A stretch of DNA of 60,138 bases from Novosphingobium sp. 17-62-19 (GCF_002256775.1 NZ_NCII01000004.1:1-60138); one strand, 5' to 3'; positions 31,301 to 46,300 are shown, numbered from the stretch's first letter. The notes: generated by a model not told the origin, from the sequence alone. Made by a program: numbers and translations.

Positions 31301-34300
31301 CTGGCCTCTACAACGCCAACACGGCGGTGCCGAGCACGGACGAAATCCCGTTCATCCCCTATCGCTTCCACATCATGGCCGCCGCGACAACTATGACGCG
31401 CGCCGAATTCGTGGCGTTCCAGACCGCTGAGGCCAAGGCGCTGCGCACCGCGATCCTCGAAGCCGACGATGCCGCCCCCGGTTTGCTGGCACTGGCCGCG
31501 AATGAACAGGAATGGACCGACCTGTTCCTCGCTGCGCTGGAAGAAGCGCAATTGCTCCGCCCCGAAGGCGAAGTGCCACCGATCCGCACGCAGTCGCACG
31601 TCGTCTCCAAGATGGCCGTGCTGGCGTCGGGCATTCTGTTCGGCCCCGCAGGCAGTGAAGTGCGCTCGGGCGGAGACCTGATCGGCTTCTTCGAACAACT
31701 CCGCACGCTCTATGGCCACAAGGATGGCCAGATGGCGGACATCGATTTCTATGATCCGCGCCAAAGCCCGCGCTACATCGGTGAAGTGCCAATCCCGGCG
31801 CTCCCGGACTTTGCCGACTATGACCTCGGCCTCAGCAACCCTACCGCGTTCGAGGCCTTCCGCATCTTCGTGCCGTGGCTTTCGTTTGATCAGCGCGGCG
31901 CTGGGCTTCCAGCCGATTTCCAGATCACCGGGCCGGAACCAGTCGACGGTGACCCGTTTGCCGCGCTTGATTTCAGCAATGTCTTTCGCAGCGAAGGCGA
32001 GGTGGGCAGGCTGGCCTCGATCACCGGGCCGTCCACGCTCGATACGGCAGGCTGGCTGCCGGGCGGCGCAGCGCTGCCCTATTCGGTCGGCTTTGAAAAT
32101 GCCGAAGGTTCGGGCGGTTACGTGAATGAAATCCGCGTCACCACGCAACTCGATCCGATGCTCGATCCGCGCAGCTTCACCTTCGGCGATATCAAGATCG
32201 GCGATATCACCATCGACGTTCCCGATGGCCGCACCAGCTTTCAGGCGCAGATCGATTTCACCGCCACGCGCGGCTTCGTGCTGCGGGTCAGCGCGGTGCT
32301 CGACCTCTTCCAGCAACCGGCTGCGGCAAGCTGGCTGATTCAGGCGATCGATCCGCTGACAGGTGAAGTGCTGGAAGACACCACGCGCGGGTTGCTCGCG
32401 CCCAACAATGCACTGGGCAGCGGTGCAGGCTTTGTCGCGTGGAGCGTGGAGCCGGGCGATACGGTTCAGACCGGAGACCGGATTAGCGCCTCTGCCCGCG
32501 TGGAAATGACCGGCTTCGCGCCCGAGGACACCACCGTCCTTTCGCAGGCGATCGATGCCGAAGCACCCGACAGCACGATCACGGCCGCGCGCGTCGGCAC
32601 CACTAATGACTTTCAGGTCGATTGGAACGTGCGCGACGATAACGCAGGTTCCGGCTTCCGCCACGTCACGCTTTATGTTGCCGAAAACGGTGGCGATTTC
32701 CGTATATGGCAGCGCCGCCTGACCGATAGTTCCGGTATGCTGGTGTTTGAAGGGGAAGCGGGCAAGACCTACGAATTCCTCGCGCTCGCCACCGATGTCG
32801 CGGGCAATGTCGAAGTGCCGCGCCCCGGCGTGAACGCTGTGGCCGATGGGTCTCCGGTGAACCTTGGCGGCACGCCGATGGTGCCGGGTACGACTGCGCC
32901 CAATTTCGGCCAACCGCCTGCGCCTTCGCCCGAACCTTCGACCAACGCCCTGTTCCTTGCAGCGCAGGCGAATGTCCCCGCCGCCGATCCGCTGACCGCG
33001 CCGAGCGAGTTCGAAGACGTGCTCAGCCCCTTCATCGCCCGCGCCTTTGCCACCGGCATCGGCACCAGCGATGCCGGGATCGGCCCGATGGCGATTGTCG
33101 AAACGCCGGACGGGGATTTACTCGTTTCCGGCGGCCCGAACCGCGGCAGCATCTGGCGCGTCGACGGCAATGGAGGCGTGGTTGGCGAACCGCTCGTCAC
33201 GCTCGATGTGCCGGTGTTCAACATGGCGTTCGACGTCGAGGGACGGCTCTGGGCCACCACCGGCGGCGGGCAACTGCTGCGGCTCGACCCGGTCACCGGG
33301 CAGATCCTCCAGCGCTATGGTGACGGCGTCACCATCGCGCTCGCCATCGATCCCGATAGCGGCGAGATTTTCGTCTCCACCAATGGCGGCGTGTCCACGT
33401 TCGATCCCGACACCGGCCTGTTCGAACAGTGGAGCCGTGATGAAGGCCTGCGCGTCGGCAGTCTCGCGTTCGATTCAGAAGGTACGCTGTGGGGTGTGAC
33501 CTGGCCTGATCGCGAACAGGTCGTGCGCTTCACCGATCTGCGCCGCGCGGAAACCATGCTGCGCTTCGATGCGCCGGTCGATTCCATCGCGTTCGGACAG
33601 GCGGGCACGGCGCTGGCAGACCTGCTCTTCGTTTCGCACACCGCTGGGACCGTGGCCGATACCGGGGTGGCCGAGGCAGGTAGCGAACTGACCATGGTCG
33701 ATCTTGCCACCATGCGCCGCATCGCCGTGGCCAGCGACGGTACGCGCGGCGATGTGGTGCACACCACCAGCGATGGCCGCCTGCTCATCAGCCAGTCCAA
33801 TCAGGTAGACCTCGTCGCCCCGGCAACCGCGCCGGTGGTTATCGCCACGAATCCGCCTGCCGGTGCGCAAATCGCGCTGCCGCAGGCGTTTCTCTCGGTC
33901 ACGTTCGATCAGGACATGTTCGTCGGTTCTGCAAGCGATGCAGGATCGGTGCTCAACCCAACCTACTATACGCTGGCTGGGGAAACCGTCGGCACTCTGG
34001 CCGCGCGTTCGGTCACCTATGACGCTGCAACTCGCACCGCCTATCTCAATTTCGGCGTTCTCTTGGCCGACAGCTACACCCTGACCGCCGGTTCAGCGCT
34101 GACCAGCCAGTACGGGCAGCGCATGGCAGTCAACTACGCCACGCAGTTCGAAGCCTTCGACGATATCAGCGCACTCGTAGACCTGCGCTTCACCAACACC
34201 CGGCTCGACCGCGCAACCGGCACGGTCAGCTACGAAGTGGTCGTCACCAACCGCACCGACGGGCCGATCTCGCTGCCTGCACTGCTGACGATCGATCCGC

Positions 34301-37300
34301 TGGCAGGCTTTGACAACGTGCCGATCGATGCCGCAGGCCAAAGCGAAGACGGCCGATGGCTGATCGACCTTGGCGCATCGCTGCCGCTGAACGGCATCCT
34401 TGAAGCCGGGCAATCGACCACCGGGCGCACCGTGAGCATGGCCACCGGCACGCAGCGCCTGTCCTTCGTGCCCGGCATCGTTGCAGGCACGCTGCCCAAC
34501 ACCGCACCGACCTTTACCAGCGCATTGCCCACCGCGCCGCTGACCATCGGCGCAGCTTTCACCTATCAGGCCAGCGCCACCGATGCCGAAGGGCAGGCGA
34601 TCCGCTTTGGCCTGCTCACGGCCCCTGCGGGCATGACCGTCGATGCCGAAACCGGACGCATCGCGTGGACCGTTGCTGCCGATGCCGCGAGCAATGTGCC
34701 AGTGATCGTGCAGGCCATCGACACACGCGGCGCGATCAGCCTGCTCCGCTTCGAGCTGCAAGTGACCGGCGGCAACCGCGCGCCCGTGTTCTACCAGCCT
34801 CCCGTTGCGCTGGAGGGGGCCGAGGGCCAACTCTTCGAATTCACCCTCGAAGCCGTCGATCCCGATCAGGATACCTTGACGCTCGTGGCCGATGGCCTGC
34901 CCGGCGGCGCAGTGTTCGATTCCTCCACAGGCCGCTTCTCTTGGCGCGCAGACTACCGCGCGGCAGGCACATACGACCTGCGCTTCCTTGCCAGCGACGG
35001 CATCGCAAGCGAGGAAATCGTCGTGCGCCTGTCGGTGGCCGAAGCCGTCGAGCCGCCCACAGTCGTCATCCCCGCAGACCGCACGGCGCGTGAGGGCGAT
35101 TTCGTTCGCTTCCAGATTCAGGCCAGCGTCGATCCCGCCCGCGACCTCACGTTCTCCAGTGCAAACCTGCCGTTCGGTGCCGTGCTCAATCCGATCACCG
35201 GCGAATTCCAGTGGATCCCCACATTCACCCAGCAGGGCACTTACAACCTCGCCTTCACCGTATCGGACGGCCAGAGCGAGGTGAACTTCACCACCAGCGT
35301 CACCGTGTTCAACGCCAATGGCGCGCCGGTATTCAGCAATCAGGATGGCTGGCAAGTGCTCGAAGGCCAGCCGCTGACGATCACCGCCTTCGCCTTCGAT
35401 CCTGACAATCCATACTACACGCCCTCGCTCCGCGATGCCTCGGGCACCGTGCTCCAGACCACCGACCTGCCCAAGACCGTCAACGTCGAAGTGATCGGCA
35501 CATTGCCCGATGGCGCAACCTTCGATGCCGAAACGATGACGCTGAACTGGACGCCGCGCGGCGATCAGGTGGGTGAACATGTCGTGCGGCTGCGCGCAAC
35601 CGACACCGGCGATGGCACCGAAGCCCCGCTGTCGACGCAGATCGACATCCCGATCAAGGTCTTCAACCAGAACCGCCGCCCGGTGGTCAGTCCGATCGAG
35701 AACGTCACGATCGATCGCGGCGAAGTGGTTGAAATCCCGGTCAGCACCAGCGACGCCGATGGCAACCCGCTGGTCTTGCAAGCCGTCAACGAAAGCCCCT
35801 ACCGCCCGCTCCCTGGCTTCGTCACGCTGACCGACAATGGCGATGGTACCGGCGTGCTGCGCATCGCGCCGGGCGCTGGCGATCGTGGCGATTACACGAT
35901 CATCGTGGTTGCCACCGACGATGGCGACGGCAGCACCGAGCCCCTGGCAGGCGGCTACGCCTTCAACATCAGCGTGGAAAGCCCCAACGAAGCACCGGTC
36001 TTTGGCTACCTCGGTGATGCCGCCGCCGTGGCGGGCGAACTCCTGCAAGTGCTGGTCGACGTGTCCGACATGGACGAGGACGCGCTCACTTACGCGCTCA
36101 CCGGCCTGCCCGGAGCCACCGTCACGCCCACCTCGGTCTATGGCCGCGCGCTGATCACGTGGACGCCCACCAGCGCCCAGATCGGCAGCTACAGCGCGCA
36201 ACTGACCGTGCGCGACAGCGGCAGCGGCGTGACCACGCAGGCCACCGACAGCGCCACCTTCAACGTGACCGTCCGCGCCGCCAACGCCGCCCCGCAGCTT
36301 GCCCCCGTGGGCGACCAGCAGGCGCGTGAAGGTGAGGAACTGGCCTTCACCGTGCGCGGGGCTGACACCGACGCAGACCGCCTGACCTACCGCATGAGCG
36401 GCGCGCCCGAAGGTGCAGTGCTTGATCCGGCCACTGGCGCATTCCGCTGGACCCCGGCGGGCAACCAGTCCGGCACCTACAGCGTCACCTTCACCGCCAG
36501 CGATGGCCATTCGGTCAGCGCCGAGACTGTCACGCTCACCGTCGCCAATGCCAATCAGGCTCCGATCATCGTGCCCATCGGCCTGCAACTGGTCCGCGAA
36601 GGCTCCGACCTCGTGTTCCGCGCCAGCGCTTCGGACCCTGACGGCGATCCGGTGCAGCTTGCCGTCCTGAGCGGCCTGCCGCAAGGCGCGTTGTTCGTGC
36701 CCAGCAGCGGCGAATTCCAATGGACACCGGGCTTCGATCAGCAGGGCGACCACGTCCTGCTGCTGCGCGCAGTCGATCCTTCCGGGGCCAGCACCGACGT
36801 TTCGGTCGTGATCCGCGTGGCCGACATCAACCGCGAGCCGGTGATCGATGAAGGCTACCATGGCTTCACCGTGGGCGAGGAAAAGCGTTTCACCATCAAC
36901 GCCAGCGACGAAGATGCGGGCGATACGCTAACGTTCACCGCCGAAAACCTGCCCGAGGGCGCAACCCTCAATGCCGCCACCGGCGAATTCGTCTGGACGC
37001 CGGGACCGGGCCAGATCGGCGATCATGTCGTGACCCTGCTGGTCAGCGATGGAAAGGCGACCACCCGCAAGACGATCCTGCTGCGCGCGCTGATCGAACC
37101 CATAAAGCCCACCGCACGTATCGAACTGACGCCCAGCTTTGCCGCCGTACCGGGTGCCCCGGTAATCGTGACCGTTCAGGCCGCAAGCCTGTCAAACATC
37201 ACTACCGTGTCGCTCACGCTGAACGGCGTGGCCCAGACGCTCGATGCCAACAACCGCGCCACGATCACCGCGCCAGTCCCCGGGAAGTACACGCTGGTCG

Positions 37301-40300
37301 CCACCGTACGTGATGCCGATGGCGGCGAGACGACTGCTACGCGCGTGCTCAAGGTGCGCGATCCGCTAGACCAATCCCCGCCGCTCCTCAGCCTCGCGGG
37401 CAATCTCGCCAATGCGCTGGTCGATGGCGCTATCGACATCTCCGGCACGATCACCGACGCCAATCTGGATGACTGGACGCTGGAACTGGTCCCCACCGGT
37501 GGCGAGGCCGTCATTCTCGCGCGCGGCGATGGTCCTACGTCCGGCGTGCTGGCCGGGCTAGATGCCCGCACGCGCCCGGATGGGTTTTACACCCTGCGCC
37601 TGCGCGCCACCGACATTTCCGGTCGCAGCAGCGTGGCCACCGCAGCCGTCGAATTGCGCAGCGGGGCCAACAAGACCGGGCGCTTCGTCACCACCGCCAC
37701 CGATTATGCCGGAACCATCGGCAGCGTGCCGTTCGAACTCGAACGCCGCTATGATTCCCAGACCGGTCAGTGGGGCTATCTCGGCATCGACGTCGATCTG
37801 CAAAGCTCGGTCGGCGGCACTTTGCGCGCCGATGGCGCCCCGCCCGCGTTCGAGCAGGGCACCCGCGTCTATCTCACGCTGCCAACCGGAGAGCGCGCAG
37901 CGTTCACCTTTGCGCCAGTGGCCGAAACGATCAATGGCCAGACCTTCTATCGCCCCGCCTTCGTCGCCGATGGCACCCACGGTTATGTCCTGACATCGGC
38001 TGACATGCAGTTGCGCAGTGTCGGCGCCGGGTTCTTCTCGGTCGAAACCGGCATTGCCTATAACCCTGCGGCCAGCGTCTTCGGCGATGCCGACTATCGC
38101 CTGACCGCGCCCGATGGCACTGCCTATGCGATTGACAGCACGCGCGGCACCGTGGCAATCGAAACGGCGGCGGGCACGCTGCTGGTGGGCGATAACGGCA
38201 TCGTCGCTGCAGGTGGCCAGTCGCTGGCCTTCGTGCGCGATCCGTCGGGCAACATCGCCCGCCTGACCGCGAGCGACGGCACCACCATCGTGCTAGAACA
38301 CGATGCTGTCGGCCGCGTGCTGGTGGCGCGCGATCTTTCGACCGGCGCAGGCGCGCGCTATGCCTATGATGCACAGGGCCGCATGATCCTCGAACTGCCA
38401 AGCGCAGGTACAGGCCGCAGCATTGCCTATGGCGAAGGCAACACGGTCACACAGTCCCCGGTCATCGCCAACCTTGCCGTTGCCGCCAGCTTCACCGGCC
38501 AGACCGTCTCCGGTTCGCTGGGCGGAGCAGGTGAGGCCAGCTACGCCTTCACCATCCGCGAAAGCGAGATTGCCAAGACCCCGACCGGCGTGGTGATCCT
38601 GCGCGTGGTGACCGAAGGCGCAGCCACCCCGGCCATCGACGGCGTGCGCCTGCTGTCCAGCACAACCGCTGGCACGACCAGCACGTCACTGTTTGCCATA
38701 GAAAGCGCGGGCCTGCACCTTCTGCGCCTTTCGGGCACCGGCAGTTACACACTCGAACTTGGCATCGCAGGCGATCTGAACGCCGATGGTAGCGTTGATG
38801 GTCTGGACAGCACGGCGCTCGCTGCCGCCCAGCCGGGCAGTGACATCACTGGCGATGGCGCGATCAATGCCGCAGACCGTCAGGTGCTTGCCGCAAACTT
38901 CGGCTTCATCGCCAACCGCGCGCCGCAAGTGGCAGCCGTCCTGCCCGATTTGCTCACCCACGTCGATCTGCCGATGTGGATCAATCTGTCCGATATCGCC
39001 AGCGATCCCGATGGCGATGCGCTCTACTTCCGCGTCGTCGAAGTAACCGGTGGCACCGCGCGGCTTACGGCAGATGGGCAAAGCCTGATCTTTACGCCCG
39101 ACGCGGGCTATGCCGGAAACGCCACCTTGCGCGTCGCCGCCGATGACGGCTTCGGCAGCTCGGCCGCAGCAGGGCTCGCGCTCAACGTCTCCAATGCGCC
39201 GCTGACAGCCATAGAATTCGAAGCCCGCGACATAGAGTTCGGTTCCATCACCGAGCAGTTCCGCACGGGCCTCATCGGCACTTTCGCGGATCAGGCGAAC
39301 GTCTTCCTGCCCTATTCCTATGTCACCACGCGCATCGGCGATGCCAGTGTCGCCACGATTTCGGCTGATGGCCTGCTGCGCCCAACTGGTCCGGGATCTA
39401 CCTACCTGCAAGTCACGCACGGCTCGATATCCGCCGCCACCGCAGTTTCGGGCGGGGAACCGAGAACGGTCAGTGAAACGCTGACGTCGATCTACAGCAT
39501 CAACGCCTATCCCGATGCAGTCACGCTACTGCCAGCAGGCGGCACGCGCCAGATCGTGGTCAGCCTCGATCCCGCTCAGTCGATCTTCGCCAGTGACTAT
39601 CCCGAAACGCCCACGATCTATGTTTCGGGCGATAGCTCCATCGTTAGCGTCGATGCCAATGGCGTGATGACCGCGCTGCGCGAAGGGCGCACCACCGTTA
39701 CCGTGATCCACGCGCGCGGTGAGGATGTGATCGAAGTGGCAGTCAAGGCACCGGTAGTCGGCAATACGGCGGCAATCGACGCCAGCGACGGTGGCATCAT
39801 CCGCAGCACCGACGGTATCATGATCGCTTTCGGCCCCGGCGGGCTGAGCGCCGATGCCACGGTCACGATCCAGTCCGTGACCGAGGCCGAACTCGACATT
39901 CCGATCCCTGCGCCCGACCTGTTCGATTTCGTCGCTGCGTTCGATCTCAATGTCGACGGCGGCGATTTGACCGAGGCCGTGCAACTTGCCGTACCGGTCC
40001 CGGCAGGGGCCGGAAATGTCGGTGATCAGGTATGGATATTCGTCGAACAGGAACTGCCTGTCGGTGAAAACGGGGAACTCCAGAAGGTCTGGAACGTGCT
40101 CGATTCCGGCACGATCGACGCCGATGGCATGGCCCGCGTCAAGTCCCCGCCATACCCTGGCGTTGCCGAGAATGCATTTCCCGGCCTCAGCAAGAACGCC
40201 CGCATTCTCGTTGGCCGCCTGGGCGAACCCGTCCCGACGCTGGCGGTCAACGCCGGGTTCAAGCTGGCAAACTTCTTCGTCTTCATGCCGGCGGTGGGCA

Positions 40301-43300
40301 TCGCAGCCGGAGGTGGGCTAGCAGGCGGCATCGTCGGCCTCGGCCTTGCGTCGCTAGGCCTGATGATTGCGCAATTGCCCGATCTCGCCGCGCGCGCAGC
40401 GGTGGAGATATTCCGTCAGGCGGGTGATGGCACTTACGACAAGGTTACGCTGCAACCCACCGCCAATACCTTGAGAATCAACCGCACGATCTATGCGGAA
40501 TTCCCTGCAGCCGAAGACCAGAGCGATGAAGGGCCGGTCATCCTCGACGTTCAGCCCAGGTTGCTTGATGACGGCGGTTCGCAGCTTGTCATCACTATAG
40601 ACAATCCCGGCGCGGACTTGTCGAAAATCGATCTGGTCCTGCGCCACGGCGGGCAGGAAATCGTGCTGTCAAAGGATCAGGTGACGGTGGTTGCCGGGCC
40701 TGATGGCACGGCGATCCTGACAGCGCGGACCAGCCGCAGCGTTTTGCTTGGCTCCACGCAGATTTTCGTAGAACGGCCCCGGCAGGACAGCCTGCCGGAC
40801 CGCACGATCCGCAGCGCCTCGATCAAGGTGGACAACAAAGCCTCGTTTGGTTTCGTCGGTTCGACCACGGGCGTGCTTGTTATCGATCTCAAACGCAATT
40901 TCGAAACCGAACAGGAAGCCGATCGGCTGTTTCACACGATCAGGCTTTTTGGAGCGGACAATCAGCCGGCATCGGTGAATGAAATCGTCACCACGTCCGA
41001 TCTTGGCGCTGCCTTTGCCGCCACGAACAAGGGCATCGCGGTCATCGATACGCTGTCCTTGCAGCAATACGATGCCGATCCGTCGAAGGCCGGTGTCCAG
41101 ATGATCGAGATACCGGGAGGTGCGGTCACCGCGCTCGCGGTCGATCCCAACAACCGCTATCTCTACGCCGCAGGCCTCGGCAAAGTCTACGTGATCGACA
41201 TCAACCCCTCGTCGGCCAACTACCTCAAAGTGGTCGAAAACGCGCTTGGCGCGATTGACGTCAGCATCGTCAGCCGGGGCCAGAACTTCGGCCATATCAC
41301 CAGCATGGCATTGAACGCCGATGGCACGCGACTCTATGTGGGCGTGCCGGTGTCCGAACTGTTCGGGTCACGCGGCTGGGTCTATGGCCAAAAGGGCGAC
41401 AAGGGCCTCGTCATGGTGATCAACACCGACGAGGGTGATCGCGTGGCCAAGGCGGGCGAAAACCCCAAGAAATGGCGCCAGATCATCGCCAAGCTCGATG
41501 GCGGGGTCGAAGTCTATGATATCCAGGCCACCACCGATCCTGACAAGATGGTCTACGTCTCACGCGGAGACCGCGACAACGGGTTGCGCCTGATCGAGGT
41601 TGCCAACGACGATCCGCTGAACTTCGTGCTCGAATTCGGCGGGCCGCAGGTCATCGGCACCAGCCTGACCGAAAAGTCCACCGGCGTCGAATACAAGCCG
41701 TTCACTGTCGCTGGCTACACGGTGACAGTCGACCGTAAACGCACGACCGACGAGGCATCGTTCTCGATAGGCCGTATCAACGATCTCAACGTCCACTATG
41801 CCTCGGGCGTGGCAGTCACGCCGGACCGCCAATATGCCTTCGTCGCCGAATGGGGCCTGCCGCCTGCTTACTGGGGGCCAGATCAGCAGAACGGGCAGGA
41901 TATCGAAGATCTCTACGTCACCGGATCGAAGATTCTGGTGATCAAGGACCCGTTCGGCGCCAATCCGATCCTTGTGGGATCGACCACGCCGATCCCCTTG
42001 GCGTTCCTCGAAGAACTGCGGATCGACAGTTCGGGCCAGAAACTCTACGCGCACTATCGCGGCGTCGGCAATGTCGTCATCCTCGATGTGGCGCAGTTGC
42101 GCGCCATCGATCCCGCGCCATTCCTCGATCCCGACCAGTGGCAGCGCACCGCGCTCGATCATCCCACCTTTGGCGTCGATTTCTACAAGCCTGCCATCGA
42201 TGTGCCCCGCCATGGCCGCGGCATGGCCTTGCAGGAACTGAATGCGCTGCGCCTGATCGCGCCGACCAGCGAATTCGACATCTTCAACCAGAACTCCGAA
42301 CTGCTCAGCTTCACCTGGGACATCGATACCAGCCTCGTCGAAGTGCCCGAAGATGGCTACGAAACGCGCTTCTTCCTCAGCGCGCTGCCACCGGGCAACG
42401 GCCTGTGGCCTGATGACAGTCCTTCGCCGCGCTATTTCTTTGACAGCAACCCCGGTTCCGATCTGCTGAACGCGGGCGATACCAATCCCAACCGCATCCT
42501 CACGTCCCAGATCCTGCGGCCCGGTATCTACAAGGTCGATGCCCGCGGCAACATCACCCGTACTGGCGATACCGACAACAAGACGTGGAAGGTCTTCGTC
42601 GACGCAGCCTTCGCCCGCGCCATGACTGCCGGACAGGACTACTATTGGGGCGTAGAACTTCTTGGCGAGGACGTGCGAGAATCCACCTCGTTCACCGTCA
42701 CCCCCAAGCAGCTCAGCACGCCCTACAATGGCGTTACGCTGCTGACGCATGACATGCAGCTGGGCCTGTCGATCGACGATGATCCGTTCGAAAGCGAGGG
42801 CGGCGCTTTCACCACGATGGCCAATATGATCGCCGAAGCTGGCGGCGGTGGTGTGGTACTGCGCTATGAAAAGGCAACCGGCGACTGGGTCGATATCTTC
42901 GATTCCACCAATCGCAATGCCGATGCCCTGATCGCAGGCAAGCCGGTGGTGCTGATCGCCGATTGGGCCAAGGAATCCGACATCACCGACATCGGCTTTT
43001 CCGAAGCCGCAGCCGATGCCTTCTTCGCCTCTCTTGTCCTGCTCAATCAGGCAAGCGGCGGGAAAATCTTTGCCTCCTCAATGCACTTCATCGGCCACGG
43101 GCGCGGTGCCTCGGTTAATTCCGAGATCATCCAGCGCCTCGGCACCTATTTCCCGGCAGCAGGTCAGGCCGATGGCGGCATCCACATGACCACGCTTGAT
43201 CCGCACGATTTCAAGCAGGATACGCTCGCGGTACCGCTCGATACGCTGGCCAAGCTGCTGGCGCAGGGGATTGGCGCGGTTGTCGGTCTGCTCGCGCCCA

Positions 43301-46300
43301 ATGTCGGGGCGAAGATTATTGAATTGGGAGAGAAGATCCCCAAGCTGTTTGAACTTGCAGCATTTCTCGGATTGAAGTTGAATCCCGTACAGTTCCAGGA
43401 CTTCAAGGACCCCAGGGTTCAGGTCTGGAACAATGTCGGTTTCGCCGACAATTACTACCAGACCCTCGCGCGAATGGAGACCACGGACCTGCCCGTGGGC
43501 GATGAACTGCGCCGTTTGTCGTTTACGCTCACCGCCAATGGGCGCTCGGTCAGCGGTGCCAATCTTGATGTCCTGCTCAATGGCCGGTCGGGATTCACTC
43601 AGGACGATTTCGGCTTTGGTCCCTTCAGCATCGGCGCTGGCGGCCCGCACAACCGCGTGCTGGAATGGTATGCCGGGACGATCGACACCAGTGTCGACAA
43701 TCTCGAAGGCTATCCGATCTATCGCCGCGTCACCGATGAAGGCAAAGGCACGCTGTCGCTGGTCCTGCCAACCGAAGATTTCGGGCGTATCCCCTGGTAC
43801 AATGTCCAGCCCGCGCTGGTAACAGCGGGCAAGCCGACCGTGTTCTATTCCGAAGTTCCCGGCATGATCTGGGAAGGCATCGGCATGGGCTGGTACTACA
43901 GCGCGGCCGGGGGCGGGGCGGACTATCGCACCACAGGCGGCCCCCGCGTCAACGTGGCCGAGGACAACTCGCAGGCCACACCGGGCGATCAGCCCGTGCC
44001 CACCGTGTTCAACGGCGAATTCGAACTGGGCGTGCGCAATTCATTCTGGAACTTCCTCACGCAAGGCGGCAACGCCAGCACCAGCGTGTTCGAAGAGGCC
44101 ACTTTCGGCCGGTATCCCTTGGCCTACGAACTGCCCGGCTGGTCCTTCCACGGCGGCGGTGGCTTCAAGCTCGATTTCGGCGATTGGTTCGGCGAAATCG
44201 ACATCACCGGCATGTTCGCCATGCAGACCAGTGCCACGCAGGCGGGCCTCGATGTTGCCGGACGCCTGATGGACACGGTCGGCAAGAAGCTTGGAGACAA
44301 GTTGTTGCGAGGCCTGTTGATGAGGGCGGCGGGTTTTACACCGGCACCGCCAGCGGGAACCGACGCATTCTTTGCCTGGCAGGAAGAGATGAGGAAGAAC
44401 CTGCCCGGAGCCTTGGCGGATCTCGAGAACTATCATTTCCTGTTGGCGATCGTCGAAATTTTCGATGATCTTATCAAGGCCGCAATCGATGCAGGTGCGG
44501 TATTTGGAGACGGATTCAACTTTCAGGACTTTCTGGGGAAGGCCACGAACCCGAAGCCGGACGAATTCGACGGCTTCCGGGAAATTTTCAAGAAGTCGTT
44601 CGAGGCGGTGTTCAAGAAAATATTCGGCGAACAATCAGGAGAATTGCGCAGTGATTATGCGCTGATGTTCGGTGGTACCGCTGCTGTAAAGGGCATTCTC
44701 GATGGTATAATCGCAGGCATCGACAAACTCGGCCTGCCCAGTGGGCTGGCCGAGCAGGTCACTGGCGCCATCAAGAAGTTCATCGACGAAACCACCGATT
44801 TCTCGACCGTCACCCACAACCGCATGTTCGTGCCGCCCAATGCGAACAAGCTGCATCTGGAAACCTTCGCTCCGTGGGTGATGACACCCAAGGCTTCGAT
44901 CCTCGTACGGATGACCGCCGAAGGCGTTGACGTCGATCCCCTGTTCGAAACCGTCAAGCTCACGCCCGGCTTCCTCCAGAGCAACCAGTTCGTGATCGAC
45001 GTGCCTCCGCAACTGCGCGGCAAAGTGGTGACGCTGCAGATTACCTCGCTCAATGCCGAGGAAATCGTCGAGGACTTCAACGCGTGGTCCTTCCCCGAAA
45101 TCGATGGCGAAGCAATTGAAAACAAGGTCTTGTTCGAACCTGATGAGCGGACAATCGCGCAGATATCCGATAGTCCAGCGCAACTGGCCGCGCTTCAGCA
45201 ACAGGCGCAGTGGATCTTCGATCATCCCGATTCCCAAGTGCAGTTCTTCGGCTATGCCGATCCCATCGGCACTATCGAATACAACCGCCAGCTTGCCCTA
45301 GATCGCGCCACCGCAGTCACGCACTACGTCCGCCAATTCCTCGTCGATCGCGGGCAGTCCGCAGCGCGCGTACTCGATCCGGTGTCCATCGGCGAAGTAA
45401 CAGCCGTGGCCATCCCTGGCGGAACGTCTGCGAGCTACACGCTCGAACGCCGCACCGAAATGCGCGTGCGAGAACGCGTAACAATCGTCAGCGAAAGCGA
45501 CCCCACCGACCCCGCCTATGCTGCGGGCGAAGAAATCAGCCAGGTATTCTTCCTCGATGGCGTCCGCTTCAGCCTCGTCACCAGCGGCGATCCGATGGAA
45601 CTCGATCCGCAAGGTGCCGTGCCGCAGGGGGCGCCTGTCTCCACGCTCGCGCAGATGCAGGACGTGATCGATGCGGCCAAGCAGGCGTGGCTGGACAATG
45701 GCGTCTACGCCAATCTCGACAATGTCTTTGCCGGAATCACCTTCGAAGTGCGCGATCTGGGCGACAATGCACTGGCCTCGTTCGACGATGGCCTGCTTAC
45801 TATTGACGATGACGCATCGGGCTTTGGCTGGTTCATCGATCTCAGCCCGGCTGACAGCAGCGAGTATACTGCCGGAGGCAAGGCACACCTGTTCGAAGCC
45901 CTGTCCGGCAGCGGCGCGCAAGGGCGGGTAGACCTGCTGACCGTGGTCATGCACGAACTCGGCCACGCCGTCGGCCTCGAAGATATTGCCGCCACGCTCG
46001 AACCCCGCTTGATGAGCGCCACACTGCGTCTGGGCGAACGCCGCGTCTATTCCGAATTGGACGCTGCGCCTGCGCCTGCCGTACCCACCACGCCTGCCGC
46101 AGATCCCATGGTCCTGCTCACCGGCGCAGCACTGCCCGCATCGGGCTCGGGCGTGCAGACCTTCTCGACCCTCAGCGCATCCGGCGCGCCCGTGACCTCG
46201 GCACTGACCAACGGCGATTTCGTTGCGGCCACCGGCTGGACGGCCAGCGGCGGCGGCGTGGTCTCCGGCGGCGTCGGCGTTCTGGCGGAAGACTCACGCT

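Noticed and set aside
34093-36861. A 922-codon open frame on the minus strand inside the giant gene, and several others of 400-760 codons
   Set aside because: They are antisense shadows of a GC-rich coding frame: repetitive low-complexity translations, no recognisable domains, no ribosome sites, and each lies wholly inside the giant gene.
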